Shown: positions 8,206 through 16,677, numbered from the stretch's first letter. The stretch is DNA of 64,000 nucleotides from Arthrobacter sp. SLBN-122 (GCF_006715165.1 NZ_VFMS01000001.1:806001-870000), one strand, 5' to 3'. Made by a program: numbers and translations. Notes: a model not told the origin generated them from the letters alone.

Positions 8206-9270
8206 TCAGCGCTCTCCGGCCAGGTCTCCAAGGGTGATGTGCAGGTTCTGTGATGTTGAACCCCGCTGCACCACGACGTCCACCTGCTGCCCGGGGTCCT
8301 GCTTCCTGAGGGCTACGAGCAGGTCGGTCACACTTCGAATGTCCGTCTGGGCGAACTTGGTGATGATGTCGCCTGGCTTCATGCCGCCTTGTTCCGCCGG
8401 GCTTCCTTGGGAAACATCCACGATCAATGCCCCGGCCGTCGTGGGCAGCGAGAAGCGTTGGGCGAGCTGTGGCGTGATGTCGGTGGGGACCACGCCGAGG
8501 GCGGCGTGCTTGACCGACCCGCTTGCCAACAGTTGGTCGGCAACGTCGGTAACCGTGGAAGACGGCGTAACGAACCCGATGGCAACGGCTCCCGTGCTGG
8601 GTGGAAGGTACGCCTCGGAAAGACCGATCACCTGGCCACTGGAATCCGCTACTGCACCGCCGGAATTGCCAGGGGAAATCGGCGCGTCCGTCTGCAGCAG
8701 ATCGATGGCGCCGTGAGGTGATTCCTTCGACGGCGGCATGTTCCGGTGCAGGCTTGAAACGATCCCGGCAGTGACGGTCTCCTCCAACCCCAGTGGGCTT
8801 CCGATGACCACGGTCATCGAACCCACCTCGGGATCGGATGCGGCGAATTTTGCCGCCGGAAGGCCGGTACGGTCGACCTTAAGGACAGCAAGGTCCGTGA
8901 CGTCGTCAACGCCGATGACGGTGCCTTGGGACTGGGAGCCGTCCGCGAACTGGACCACGACGTTCTTGAAGGGCTGTTCTTGCTGGTCCTCCACAACGTG
9001 CGCGTCCGTGACGATGGATCCATCGCTGCGATAAATGACCCCGCTGCCGAGGCCGATAGCTGTCCGGATGGTGACGACGGAAGGCTCGACTTCCCTGACA
9101 ACGCCGGGAACCGCAGGCAACCCCGCACCGTCCGCCAACTGTGCTTGCGAAGCTCCCGGGGAAGCGACGGACGACGAGGAACCGGGCGCCGGCGCCTGGG
9201 TGCCGGTGCAGCCCGTCAATGTCAGTGCCGCCGCCGCCACTCCGGCCGCGGCGCAGAGTCCAAACCTCAT
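8206..9270 (-). CDS. HtrA-like S1C serine protease, PDZ-containing lipoprotein
   Basis: 354 residues. The lipoprotein signal has lipobox LTLTGC with Cys21 as the acylation site. The trypsin-like domain has catalytic His91 (SIVTDAHVV), Asp126 (DVTDLAVL) and Ser203 (SPGNSGGAV). A PDZ domain covers about residues 260-350 (GALIVDVSQGSPAEQGGMKPGDIITKF broken by short loops). This fits the DegP/HtrA family of extracytoplasmic quality-control proteases. Membrane tethering by lipid instead of a transmembrane helix is somewhat unusual for actinobacterial HtrA proteins. AGGAGG lies 6 bases before the ATG. A second small lipoprotein gene lies 21 bases upstream on the same strand, so they may share a transcript. 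Confidence 0.9.
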   Translation of the reverse strand: MRFGLCAAAGVAAAALTLTGCTGTQAPAPGSSSSVASPGASQAQLADGAGLPAVPGVVREVEPSVVTIRTAIGLGSGVIYRSDGSIVTDAHVVEDQQEQPFKNVVVQFADGSQSQGTVIGVDDVTDLAVLKVDRTGLPAAKFAASDPEVGSMTVVIGSPLGLEETVTAGIVSSLHRNMPPSKESPHGAIDLLQTDAPISPGNSGGAVADSSGQVIGLSEAYLPPSTGAVAIGFVTPSSTVTDVADQLLASGSVKHAALGVVPTDITPQLAQRFSLPTTAGALIVDVSQGSPAEQGGMKPGDIITKFAQTDIRSVTDLLVALRKQDPGQQVDVVVQRGSTSQNLHITLGDLAGER

Positions 9271-9291
9271 GGGATACCTCCTCTTTAGGCG

Positions 9292-9756
9292 TCACGGGCT
9301 GGCAGAAGGGATATAGGGCTGGTACTGGTCAAAAGTCCCATTCTGGATGGGGACATTAATGATGGTTTCCTGCCCCTTCACACTCACTGTCAGATCAGCC
9401 CGCGCCCCCGGAGCTTCCGGGGCGCTGTTGAGTATGACGGGCGATTGGTCAAACTCCCTGTTACCGTTGGCCGGGATCCTGACCGGCACCTGCTCGTCGG
9501 AGTCGGCCAGGACCAGCTCGATATCCGTGGCCGTGGTGTTGATGATCGTCCCCAGGACGCGGGCGGGTTCATCCTGCCCTGATGTCACAAGCAGAACGCT
9601 TCGCAGCTCCAGCCCGGCAAAGTTCAGGTCGGAGCCGAGCGCAACAGGGTCGCGGTCGCCTTCAGCAGGGTCGGAGCAGCCAGCCATCAGGAGGGCTGCA
9701 ATGACCAGGACCGGCAGGAAGCGGAAGAATTCGATTGTGCCGTGGGTGGGTTTCAT
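9292..9756 (-). CDS. Small lipoprotein of unknown function
   Basis: 154 residues from ATG at 9756, chosen for GGAAAGGA 5 bases upstream and an immediate lipoprotein signal (FLPVLVIAALLMAGC). The open frame extends 35 codons further without coding features. After the lipidated Cys the chain is predicted to be all-beta: LNFAGLELRSVLLV, VLGTIINTTATDIELVLAD, VPVRIPANGNREF and ADLTVSVKG suggest an immunoglobulin-like fold resembling other secreted beta-sandwich lipoproteins. It lies directly upstream of the HtrA-like protease and divergent from the penicillin-binding protein. A role in the envelope is inferred from location only. Confidence 0.7.
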   Translation of the reverse strand: MKPTHGTIEFFRFLPVLVIAALLMAGCSDPAEGDRDPVALGSDLNFAGLELRSVLLVTSGQDEPARVLGTIINTTATDIELVLADSDEQVPVRIPANGNREFDQSPVILNSAPEAPGARADLTVSVKGQETIINVPIQNGTFDQYQPYIPSASP

Positions 9757-9835
9757 GATGTTCCTTTCCGTGGCCTTGCGATCCCTTCCAATGCGCCCAG
9801 CCCGCTCCAGCATCTCCTTCAGTGTTGCGCAGCAG

Positions 9836-9849
9836 TTGCGAATGCGCAA
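9836..9849. promoter_or_regulatory. Palindrome TTGCGAATGCGCAA (motif copy 2)
   Basis: TTGCG-AATG-CGCAA, with another TTGCGC just upstream at 9825. It lies between the small lipoprotein start (minus, 80 bases) and the penicillin-binding protein start (plus, 164 bases), in a divergent promoter region. Confidence 0.45.
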
Positions 9850-10012
9850 CAGCTTCGGCATTCTCCTCGTCGCATTTCCTGAATTGTTGCCCTCCCGTAA
9901 CCGAAAACAGAACTACGGGCTCAGAGGGCGGGATAGCGTTGTTTGCACATTGCCAAGTATTCCAAAGAGATGCGGCACTCCCGGCCGGACAACGCGACAA
10001 GGAATCTTTTGC

Positions 10013-12118
10013 ATGCTTCTGATGGACACCACGTGGAAAAGGGCTGCAGGCTTCGTTGCGGCCTGCGTCATCGGCGGCTTTCTGGTCGCCGGGCTCCTGG
10101 CCCCGGCCGCGGCACTGGGTTCCACCGTAACCGTGGCATCCGGCAGGTTCTTCGATCAACTGCCCTCTGATCTCGATCTGGATCCGCCGGCCAGGAACTC
10201 CCAGGTGCTGGCCAAAGATGGATCGGTCATCGCACGGTTCTATTCGCAGAATCGAGAACCCGTGCGCCTGGAGCAGATATCACCATTCATGCGCCAAGGG
10301 ATCGTGGCCATCGAGGACTCCCGCTTCTATGAGCACGGCGGCATCGACCCGACCGGCATCCTCCGGGCCCTTTATGTGAACGCCCAGGGCGGCCGGCAGG
10401 GGGCGTCCACCATTACCCAGCAGTACGTCAAGAATGTGCTCATCCAGTCGCTGATATCCAGCGGCAGGGCGGACGAGGTTAAGCCCAGCGCCGCCAGGAC
10501 TATCGGCGACAAACTTCGGGAGATGAAGCTCGCCGTCGCACTCGAGGACAAATACTCCAAGGACCAGATCCTTCAGGGCTACCTGAACCTGGTCTATTTC
10601 GGCAACGGAGCTTACGGCGTCCAGACGGCAGCCAAAGAGTATTTCGGCGTCCCCGCAAACGCCCTCAGTCTTACCCAGGCCGCCGCCCTGGCAGGAGTAG
10701 TCAACAGGCCCGGGTACTACGATCCGCTCACTGAACCGGGCCATGTGGTGGCCCGGCGCAATGAAGTCCTGGACCAAATGCTTCAACAGGGCTACATCTC
10801 CACGGTCCAGCACCGCAAGGCTGTTGCCGCTCCCCTTGCCTTGAACGTCCAGCCGTCGGCCCAGGGATGCGCCGCGGCCAACTCACCGTACTTCTGCGAC
10901 TACATTCAACGCCTGATCCTGAACGATCCCGCCTTTGGTCCCGACGAGGCGGCCCGGCGCAAACTGCTGTACCAAGGCGGGCTGACCATCCGCACCACCC
11001 TGGACCCGGAGCTGCAAAAGGTGGCACAGGAACAGGTCAACGCCTCACTTCGCCCCACGGACCCACTGCAGCGCGGGGCCGCCCTTGTCAGCGTGCAGCC
11101 CGGGACCGGCAAGATCCTGACCATGGCGCAAAACACCATCTACAGCCCGGCGCCGGGGCCCGGACACTACACCGGCAACCTCACCCTTCCGGAAACGGAC
11201 AGCCGGGGTAATCCCCTCCATGGCGCCGGTGGCTTCCAGATCGGTTCCACCATGAAACCGTTCATCTTCGCCGAGTGGCTTAATTCCGGGCGTTCCATGG
11301 CCACCCGGCTGGACGGCTCAGTCCGCATCTACAAGGCAGGATTCCCTTGGAAAAACAGCTGCGGCACCACCACCGGGTCATACGACCCTGCCCTCGGCCA
11401 GACGCCACTGCCCAACGACGACCCCTACCACTACCATCCGATGAGCGTGCTGGAAGGCCTCTACCGCTCCATCAACACCATCACGTTCCAGTCAGCAACA
11501 CGGCTGGACTTCTGCAACATCCAAAAAATGGCCACGGCGGCCGGAGTCAAGAACGGGCACACCAACAAGCCCTACGACCTGTCCAGTATCGCCAGCCTGA
11601 TTGGCACCCAGGACGTGGCGCCGCTGGACATGGCTACCGCTTACGCAACCTTCGCCGCGGGCGGAGTCCGTTGCTCCCCCATTGCCCTGGAGACCGTCAC
11701 CGGGCCCAAGGGACACAACTATCCGGTGCCGGCCGCGGACTGCACCCAGACCATTGATCCTGACGTTGCTGCCGGCGTCACTTTCGCCCTCAAACCGGTC
11801 CTGACCAAAGGATCGGGCTACAACATCCCCGTCAACAACGACCACGACATCTTCGCCAAAACCGGCACCACCGACGGGCACACCCAGACCTGGACCGTCG
11901 GCGCCACCACCGGCATCGCCACCGCCTCATGGTTTGGAAGCTACAAAGGGTTTGGGCCCGAATGGGCAAACGAGCACATCACCATCAACGGGAAGTACTA
12001 CGCCGGCCTGGACGGGGCCAACATTGCCGGTACCCAGTGGGCCCGCCTCATGAACGCCGCGGCCGCGGCATATCCAGGCGGCCCCTTTCCCGCACCGCCC
12101 CTGTCAATGTTCCTGTAA
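10013..12118 (+). CDS. Class A penicillin-binding protein (GT51 plus transpeptidase)
   Basis: 701 residues from ATG at 10013 (AAGGA 9 bases upstream). The upstream open frame has no signal or homology pattern and is rejected. One N-terminal transmembrane helix lies at residues ~11-36. GT51 glycosyltransferase motifs: AIEDSRFYEHGGID with catalytic Glu101, GASTITQQYVKN, and KYSKDQILQGYLN. The transpeptidase has SxxK at Ser412 (GSTMKPF), SxN at Ser486 (RSINT) and KTG at Lys616 (AKTGTTDGHTQTW). This bifunctional enzyme polymerises and crosslinks peptidoglycan outside the membrane. No C-terminal PASTA domain follows, unlike PonA1-type enzymes. It stands divergent from the lipoprotein/HtrA pair, consistent with an envelope-stress cluster. 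Confidence 0.92.
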   Translation: MLLMDTTWKRAAGFVAACVIGGFLVAGLLAPAAALGSTVTVASGRFFDQLPSDLDLDPPARNSQVLAKDGSVIARFYSQNREPVRLEQISPFMRQGIVAIEDSRFYEHGGIDPTGILRALYVNAQGGRQGASTITQQYVKNVLIQSLISSGRADEVKPSAARTIGDKLREMKLAVALEDKYSKDQILQGYLNLVYFGNGAYGVQTAAKEYFGVPANALSLTQAAALAGVVNRPGYYDPLTEPGHVVARRNEVLDQMLQQGYISTVQHRKAVAAPLALNVQPSAQGCAAANSPYFCDYIQRLILNDPAFGPDEAARRKLLYQGGLTIRTTLDPELQKVAQEQVNASLRPTDPLQRGAALVSVQPGTGKILTMAQNTIYSPAPGPGHYTGNLTLPETDSRGNPLHGAGGFQIGSTMKPFIFAEWLNSGRSMATRLDGSVRIYKAGFPWKNSCGTTTGSYDPALGQTPLPNDDPYHYHPMSVLEGLYRSINTITFQSATRLDFCNIQKMATAAGVKNGHTNKPYDLSSIASLIGTQDVAPLDMATAYATFAAGGVRCSPIALETVTGPKGHNYPVPAADCTQTIDPDVAAGVTFALKPVLTKGSGYNIPVNNDHDIFAKTGTTDGHTQTWTVGATTGIATASWFGSYKGFGPEWANEHITINGKYYAGLDGANIAGTQWARLMNAAAAAYPGGPFPAPPLSMFL

Positions 12119-12155
12119 CCGGCTCGTGCTCACAGGCCTCCGGCAGCGGAATACC

Positions 12156-12179
12156 GTTGCGCACCTATAACTGTTGCGC
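12156..12179. promoter_or_regulatory. Direct repeat GTTGCGC upstream of the DUF4193 gene
   Basis: Two GTTGCGC copies (12156-12162 and 12173-12179), 17 bases start to start. The first sits in GAATACCGTTGCG, which recurs exactly at 13389-13401 within motif copy 3. These look like half-sites of the TTGCG-N4-CGCAA element. Confidence 0.3.
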
Positions 12180-12246
12180 TACCCTTGCATATCACTTTTC
12201 CCTCCAAACCGAAGAGCGGACGTCCACCAGGAGAAATGAGTACGCC

Positions 12247-12546
12247 GTGGCAAGCGATTACGACGAAGTCCGGCCAGAAGTCAAAGAGTCGCAGGAACGG
12301 TCCCTGGAGGCCCTGCGCACTGAGAACACCCCGGACGCCCGCAGCGTGGCCAGGGAACTCGATGAAGCCGAAACGGTGGACGGGATAGGACTGCCAGGGG
12401 ACTTCATCGCCGAGGAGCTCGTCGTCGAAGTCGTCCCGCAGAAAGAGGACGAATTCACCTGCTCGTCCTGCTTTCTGGTCCGCCACCGTTCCCAGCTGGA
12501 CCGGGAAAGGGACGGCCACGCCTACTGCATCGAATGTGAGGGATGA
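12247..12546 (+). CDS. DUF4193 family protein
   Basis: 99 residues from GTG at 12247; the family normally begins M/V-A-(T/S)-DYD, matching VASDYDEVR here. The N-terminal half is acidic and helical. The C-terminal half carries DEFTCSSCFLVRHRSQL followed by the YCIECEG terminus, two CxxC pairs that look like a zinc knuckle. DUF4193 proteins are small, cytoplasmic and restricted to actinobacteria; their function is not established. AGGAG lies about 15 bases upstream, rather far, but the conserved first residues fix the start. The gene ends 3 bases before the next start, so it is probably translated with the PAP2 gene. Confidence 0.85.
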   Translation: MASDYDEVRPEVKESQERSLEALRTENTPDARSVARELDEAETVDGIGLPGDFIAEELVVEVVPQKEDEFTCSSCFLVRHRSQLDRERDGHAYCIECEG

Positions 12547-12549
12547 GCA

Positions 12550-13446
12550 GTGGCCGGCCTGCCGCCTGCTCCACGACCCGGACGCGCGCAGCCAAGCAAC
12601 CCCGCGTCGGCGCCCCGGCCGGACAAGCCGCCCCTGGGGATGGGCACCGGCAGCAGCAGGACTTCCCGGAAGGGCCTGTCAGGGCATTTCCGTTTAGGCG
12701 AGGGGTATGCCGTTTCCCCCGGCCGGTACCTCATCCTGCGTGCGGTGGCTCTGATGCTGGCCCTGGCTGGTGCGACCTCCTTCTTATTGACACTCGGGGA
12801 AGTACTCCACGGACAGGGCGTGGCAACGGCTGACGGGCCCATGACCGGATGGTTCGTGGATCACCGGACCGCAGCGGCCACAGCCGTCTTGGCAGGACTC
12901 GCCTTCGTGTTCGGCCCGGTGGCGCTTCCGGTGATAACGCTGCTCGCCACGACGGGCTGGGCCCTGCGGACCCACCGTCTTTGGCGACCCCTGCTGCTCG
13001 CCGGGTCGATGCTTACGGGGGTCATCGTCACGGAAGTTATTGCGCACGCCGTGGGACGCTCCCGGCCCCCAACGGCCCTGATGATGCTGGGCGCCGATGC
13101 GACGTCGTCGTTTCCTTCCGGGCACGTCGTCGGCGCCTCCAACTTCCTGCTCATCGGCGCATATCTTCTCTTCTCCCGGTCCTCCCGCACGCTGTCCGTC
13201 ATACTGGCCTTCACCGCTGCTGCCGGAGGCCTGGCGCTGGAAGCAGCAAGCCGCGTCTACCTTGGCTATCACTGGTTTACCGACACGCTCGCATCCGCCT
13301 CAATCTCCGTAGTCCTCCTTGCGGTGGTGATCATGCTGGACATCAGCCGCGGCGACCAGCGGCAGAACAATGAGGGCAGCCACAATTCGAATACCGTTGC
13401 GTTCCCGCAAATAAAGCGCGACACTGGCAAAGACAACCACGGCTAA
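12550..13446 (+). CDS. PAP2-family membrane phosphatase
   Basis: 298 residues from GTG at 12550. A Pro/Arg-rich cytoplasmic N-terminus of ~55 residues precedes about six hydrophobic helices. The three PAP2 phosphatase motifs are present: AVGRSRPP (motif 1, with the Arg-Pro core), SSFPSGH (motif 2, PSGH) and SRVYLGYHWFTD (motif 3, SR..G.H...D). Family members remove phosphate from undecaprenyl diphosphate, phosphatidic acid or related lipids at the membrane. With a class A penicillin-binding protein upstream, undecaprenyl-diphosphate recycling is plausible but not shown. The last ~25 codons contain motif copy 3 (13397-13410), which may serve as an operator for the next gene. Confidence 0.88.
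   Translation: MAGLPPAPRPGRAQPSNPASAPRPDKPPLGMGTGSSRTSRKGLSGHFRLGEGYAVSPGRYLILRAVALMLALAGATSFLLTLGEVLHGQGVATADGPMTGWFVDHRTAAATAVLAGLAFVFGPVALPVITLLATTGWALRTHRLWRPLLLAGSMLTGVIVTEVIAHAVGRSRPPTALMMLGADATSSFPSGHVVGASNFLLIGAYLLFSRSSRTLSVILAFTAAAGGLALEAASRVYLGYHWFTDTLASASISVVLLAVVIMLDISRGDQRQNNEGSHNSNTVAFPQIKRDTGKDNHG
13397..13410. promoter_or_regulatory. Palindrome TTGCGTTCCCGCAA (motif copy 3)
   Basis: TTGCG-TTCC-CGCAA inside the 3' end of the PAP2 gene, 47 bases before the glucose dehydrogenase start. It shares GAATACCGTTGCG with 12149-12161. Overlap with coding sequence weakens the case. Confidence 0.35.
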
Positions 13447-13457
13447 AGGGAGGCATC

Positions 13458-14531
13458 ATGCGTGCGCTGACAGTTACCCCTGGAGTCAAGGACTCCCTTC
13501 ACCTGCGCGATATTCCCCAACCGGAGACGGGCGGGGGCCAGGTGCTGGTGGAGGCACTGGCCGTGGGCCTGTGCGGCACGGACAGCGAGATCATCGACGC
13601 GGAATACGGCGAGGCCCCGCCCGGCCAGGACTATCTGGTGCTGGGGCACGAGAACCTGGGCCGGGTGGTGGAGGCTCCGGAGGATTCCGGGCTCGCGGCG
13701 GGAGACCTGGTGGTGGGCATTGTCCGCAGGCCCGATCCCGAGCCGTGCAAGGCCTGCGCCGCCGGTGAATGGGATATGTGCCTGAACGGCAAGTACACCG
13801 AGCACGGCATCAAAGGCCTGGACGGATTTGCCCGCGAGCAATGGCGCACGGCCCCGGATGCCGTGGTGAAACTGGACGCCGGGCTCGAGGACGTGGGAGT
13901 GCTGCTGGAGCCCACCACCATCGTGGCCAAGGCCTGGGAGCAGATCAACAGGATCGGGCAGCGGGCCTTCTTCGACCCCCATGTCGCAGTGGTGACCGGG
14001 GCCGGACCCGTTGGCCTGCTCGCCGCGCTCCTGGGCGTCCAGCAGGGCCTGGAGGTGCACGTGTTCGACATCGTCAAGGACGGGCCCAAGCCGGAGTTGG
14101 TCCGCGCCCTTGGCGCCACCTACCACAGCGAGACCCTGCCGGACTCCGGCCTCAAGCCCAATGTCCTGGTGGAATGCACCGGCGTGACCCCCGTGGTGCT
14201 GGACGCCCTCCGCTGCCGCGCCCAGGATGCCATCACCTGCCTGACCGGCGTCTCAGGCACCGGGAAGCAAACCGAGGTGGACGTGGGCGCGCTGAACCGC
14301 GAGGAAGTACTCATGAACGGCGTGGTCTTCGGCAGCGTCAACGCCAACCGGCGCCACTACGACGCCGGCGCCAAGGCCCTGGCTGCTGCTGACGCGGACT
14401 GGCTGCACCGGCTCATCAGCCGCCGGGTGCCCCTGGAAAAATTCGCCGAGGCCTTCGATCACCGCCGGGATGACGTCAAAGTGGTGCTGGACCTCCAGGC
14501 GAAGGACGACGGCGGGACCCGTCAGCGATGA
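13458..14531 (+). CDS. Glucose 1-dehydrogenase-like, zinc MDR family
   Basis: 357 residues. The zinc-dependent medium-chain dehydrogenase N-terminus has VGLCGTDSEIIDAEYG (catalytic Cys), LGHENLGRV and the DPEPCKACAAGEWDMC structural cysteine region. The NAD(P) fold starts at VAVVTGAGPVGLLAALLG near residue 175. The pattern LLEPTTIVAKAWEQI and the C-terminal FGSVNANRRHYDAGAKAL are typical of the archaeal-type glucose dehydrogenase family, which oxidises aldoses to aldonolactones. AGGGAGG precedes the start. The stop overlaps the ATG of the aldose epimerase (ATGA), so mutarotation and oxidation of the sugar are translationally coupled. Confidence 0.85.
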   Translation: MRALTVTPGVKDSLHLRDIPQPETGGGQVLVEALAVGLCGTDSEIIDAEYGEAPPGQDYLVLGHENLGRVVEAPEDSGLAAGDLVVGIVRRPDPEPCKACAAGEWDMCLNGKYTEHGIKGLDGFAREQWRTAPDAVVKLDAGLEDVGVLLEPTTIVAKAWEQINRIGQRAFFDPHVAVVTGAGPVGLLAALLGVQQGLEVHVFDIVKDGPKPELVRALGATYHSETLPDSGLKPNVLVECTGVTPVVLDALRCRAQDAITCLTGVSGTGKQTEVDVGALNREEVLMNGVVFGSVNANRRHYDAGAKALAAADADWLHRLISRRVPLEKFAEAFDHRRDDVKVVLDLQAKDDGGTRQR

Positions 14532-15501
14532 GCCCGGCGGCGAAGAGTGATGGCCAGGCAGGACAGGACGCCAACAGCGGCCACCGGCTCCCGTCAGGGC
14601 GCCAGTACGGCATCCGGCACGGCCGGCAATCCGCGCACCTCACGGAGGTGGGCGGAGCGTTGCGGGACTACCTGCTGGACGGCCGCCCCCTGGTGGAGGG
14701 CTACGGCCCGGAGGAGATGTGCACGGGGGCGCGCGGACAGTCCCTCATCCCGTGGCCCAACCGGGTCAGGGGCGGCAGCTACGAGTGGGGCGGCAGCACG
14801 CTGCAGCTTGATCTCAGCGAGCCGGACAAGGGCGGGGCCATCCATGGCTTGACCCGCTGGCGGAACTGGGAGGTGGAGGATCAGCGGGAGGACGGAATCT
14901 CCTTCACGCACACCCTTCACGCCTGCCAGGGCTGGCCGTGGGTGCTGGATTGCCGCCTGGACTACGGGCTCGACGACGGCGGGTTGAGGGTGCGGACAAC
15001 CGTCACCAACCGCAGCCAAGAGCCCTGCCCCTTTGGTACGGGCGCGCATCCGTACCTCAGCCTGGGGCAGTCGGGCCAGGTCATCGACGGGGGTTTGGTC
15101 CAGGTGCCGGGGCGGACGTACCTGCCGTGGATGAACGCGGCATCCCCACCGGGCACCAGCGTGTGGATGGCACGGAGTACGACCTGCGCGAGCTCCAGCA
15201 ACTTGGGGCCCGGCCCATCGATGTGGCCTACACCGACCTGGTCCGTGACGGGGACGGGCGCGCCAGCGTGACACTGCTGCGTCCGGACCGCTCCGGTGGC
15301 ATTGAGCTGTGGGTGGACGATACCTACCCCTACCTGGAAATCTTCACGGGCGACAGCCTCCCGCAACCGGACCGCCGCCGCACCGGACTGGGCGTGGAGC
15401 CCATGACCTGCGCCCCCGACGCCTTCAACTCAGGCGAAGGCCTGATCACCCTGGAGCCCGGGCAATCCCACACCGGACAGTGGGGCATCAGACCGCTCTG
15501 A
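14528..15501 (+). pseudogene. Aldose 1-epimerase family, interrupted by a -1 frameshift
   Basis: The first part (14528 to about 15127) encodes the GalM-like beta-sandwich: HLTEVGGALRDYLLDGRPLV, LIPWPNRVRGGSYEW, AIHGLTRWRNWEV and PFGTGAHPYLSLG with the catalytic His. The remainder continues in another frame: VDERGIPTGHQRVDGTEYDL, VTLLRPDRSGGIELWV, PYLEIFTGDSLPQP and GVEPMTCAPDAFNSGEGL, including the second catalytic acid region. Restoring one G in CTGCCGTGGATG (15122-15133) would give CTG-CCG-GTG-GAT and rejoin the frames exactly. A single missing base is either a recent mutation or an assembly error. If intact, it would interconvert anomers for the upstream glucose dehydrogenase. Confidence 0.8.
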
Positions 15502-15560
15502 ACGGTCCCATGCGCCCCTCCGGACCTACCGGAAAAGCCAGCCGCGATCACTGCCAACTA

Positions 15561-15574
15561 TTGCGCATACGCAA
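15561..15574. promoter_or_regulatory. Palindrome TTGCGCATACGCAA (motif copy 4)
   Basis: TTGCG-CATA-CGCAA with flanks CAACTA and G shared with copy 1. It lies between the end of the epimerase gene and the 3' end of the convergent MarR gene, so it is not in an obvious promoter position. Confidence 0.45.
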
Positions 15575-15624
15575 GCATTGGGGTTCAATGAAGGCATGGC
15601 TTGCCGCACCAGGATCCGGTTCCT

Positions 15625-16131
15625 TCAGGCGCCGGATCCCAACGTAAAGCGACCGTCGGAGGTACCCTGGCCACCGGCGGCGGCTGCGAAGGCCTCCAGC
15701 GCTGCAGCCAGTGCGGGCCGCCGCCCGGCGGGCATCCTGGCGATTACCTCGGCAATGGCCTGCCGCCGGTGCTGCAGCACGGTATCGACCAGTTCCCTGC
15801 CTTCACGGGTTAACTCCAGCCGGATGTACCGGCGGTCAGCGGGATCTTCGCGGCGCTGCAGCAGGTCAGCCGCTACCAGCCGGTCGCAGATGCGGGTGGC
15901 GTTGGAGGCGTGCACGCCAAGCTCTGCGGCCACACCGCCCAGGTTTTGGGGTCCGTGGGTGTGGATCAGCACCAGCACCCGCAGTTGCGGGGTATTAACG
16001 ATGTCCTCAACCTCGGCAACGGAGCGCGCCACTACGCGCATGAGGGTGTCGGCGGCGGCCATCACGGCTTCGACTTCCCGACTCAGAGCTTCCGGGACCG
16101 GCCCAGATCCGGCAGATGTTTCCATGGGCAT
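15625..16131 (-). CDS. MarR-family transcriptional regulator
   Basis: 168 residues from ATG at 16131 (GGAGG 6 bases upstream). A winged helix-turn-helix spans about residues 35-125: LRVLVLIHTHGPQNLGGVAAELGVHASNATRICDRLVAADLL, listed here as the recognition segment, followed by the wing RREDPADRRYIRLELT. Helices at both ends would form the dimer interface. MarR proteins usually repress their own gene and a divergent operon and release DNA on binding phenolic or organic ligands. Here the divergent neighbour is the 16210-25151 sugar-oxidation run, and TTGCTGCCCCGCAA (16148-16161) sits between them, making self- and operon control likely (inference). Confidence 0.85.
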   Translation of the reverse strand: MPMETSAGSGPVPEALSREVEAVMAAADTLMRVVARSVAEVEDIVNTPQLRVLVLIHTHGPQNLGGVAAELGVHASNATRICDRLVAADLLQRREDPADRRYIRLELTREGRELVDTVLQHRRQAIAEVIARMPAGRRPALAAALEAFAAAAGGQGTSDGRFTLGSGA

Positions 16132-16147
16132 CAGTTTCCTCCAATAG

Positions 16148-16161
16148 TTGCTGCCCCGCAA
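16148..16161. promoter_or_regulatory. Degenerate palindrome TTGCTGCCCCGCAA (motif copy 5), candidate MarR operator
   Basis: Differs from TTGCG-N4-CGCAA at one position. It lies within the 78-base region between the MarR start and the divergent operon start, overlapping where either promoter would be. This is the best-placed copy for a MarR binding site. Confidence 0.45.
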
Positions 16162-16209
16162 AGTTTGCCGGTTCCCCCGCCTGTTGGGTCGCCGGCATGA
16201 AGGAGAATC

Positions 16210-16677
16210 ATGAAGACGCAACATCCGGCAGATCCGGTCACCAGCACAGTCAACGGCATTGACCGCCTCATTAGGAACGTCCAGACGGGGCGGTTTGAAC
16301 GTTCCCTGTCAGGCCTGACAGCAGCCGGGGCCCTGGTCACTGCGGCCGAGATTTACCTTGAACACGACAAGGCCAGCTTCGGCAACGCGTGGATGTGGGT
16401 TCCTGTGGCCCTGGGCCCGGTGGGGGCCGCCGCGGGGGTAGCCGGCGTGTTCAGCCGCCGCATGGCAAAGACCGCCCTCCCGCTGGCCAGCGCGGCCATC
16501 ATCGCCAACGGACTGCAGGGAACCTGGCTGCACCTGCAGGGGATCCGGCAGAAGCCCGGCGGCCTGTCCAACCTGCCCTACAACCTGGAGATGGGTCCGC
16601 CGCTGTTCGCGCCGCTGCTGGTCACCCTGGTGGGCGGGATGGGTGTGCTGGCCTCCGTCCTGAGGCGGGAACCATGA
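16210..16677 (+). CDS. Four-helix membrane protein heading the sugar-oxidation operon
   Basis: 155 residues with a polar N-terminus (~35 residues) and four hydrophobic segments: LTAAGALVTAAEIYL, MWVPVALGPVGAAAGVAGV, LPLASAAIIANGLQGTWLHL and LFAPLLVTLVGGMGVLASVL. No known enzymatic motif. AGGAG lies just before the ATG. The stop overlaps the next ATG (ATGA), so it is translated together with the Gluconate_2-dh3-like subunit. By position it could be a membrane anchor or quinone-facing partner for the GMC oxidoreductase complex, but I do not recognise the family. Confidence 0.7.
   Translation: MKTQHPADPVTSTVNGIDRLIRNVQTGRFERSLSGLTAAGALVTAAEIYLEHDKASFGNAWMWVPVALGPVGAAAGVAGVFSRRMAKTALPLASAAIIANGLQGTWLHLQGIRQKPGGLSNLPYNLEMGPPLFAPLLVTLVGGMGVLASVLRREP

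Noticed and set aside
9347..10012. Upstream extension of the penicillin-binding protein frame
   Set aside because: Overlaps the lipoprotein gene on the other strand, lacks a signal; the ATG at 10013 has a good ribosome site followed by a membrane anchor.
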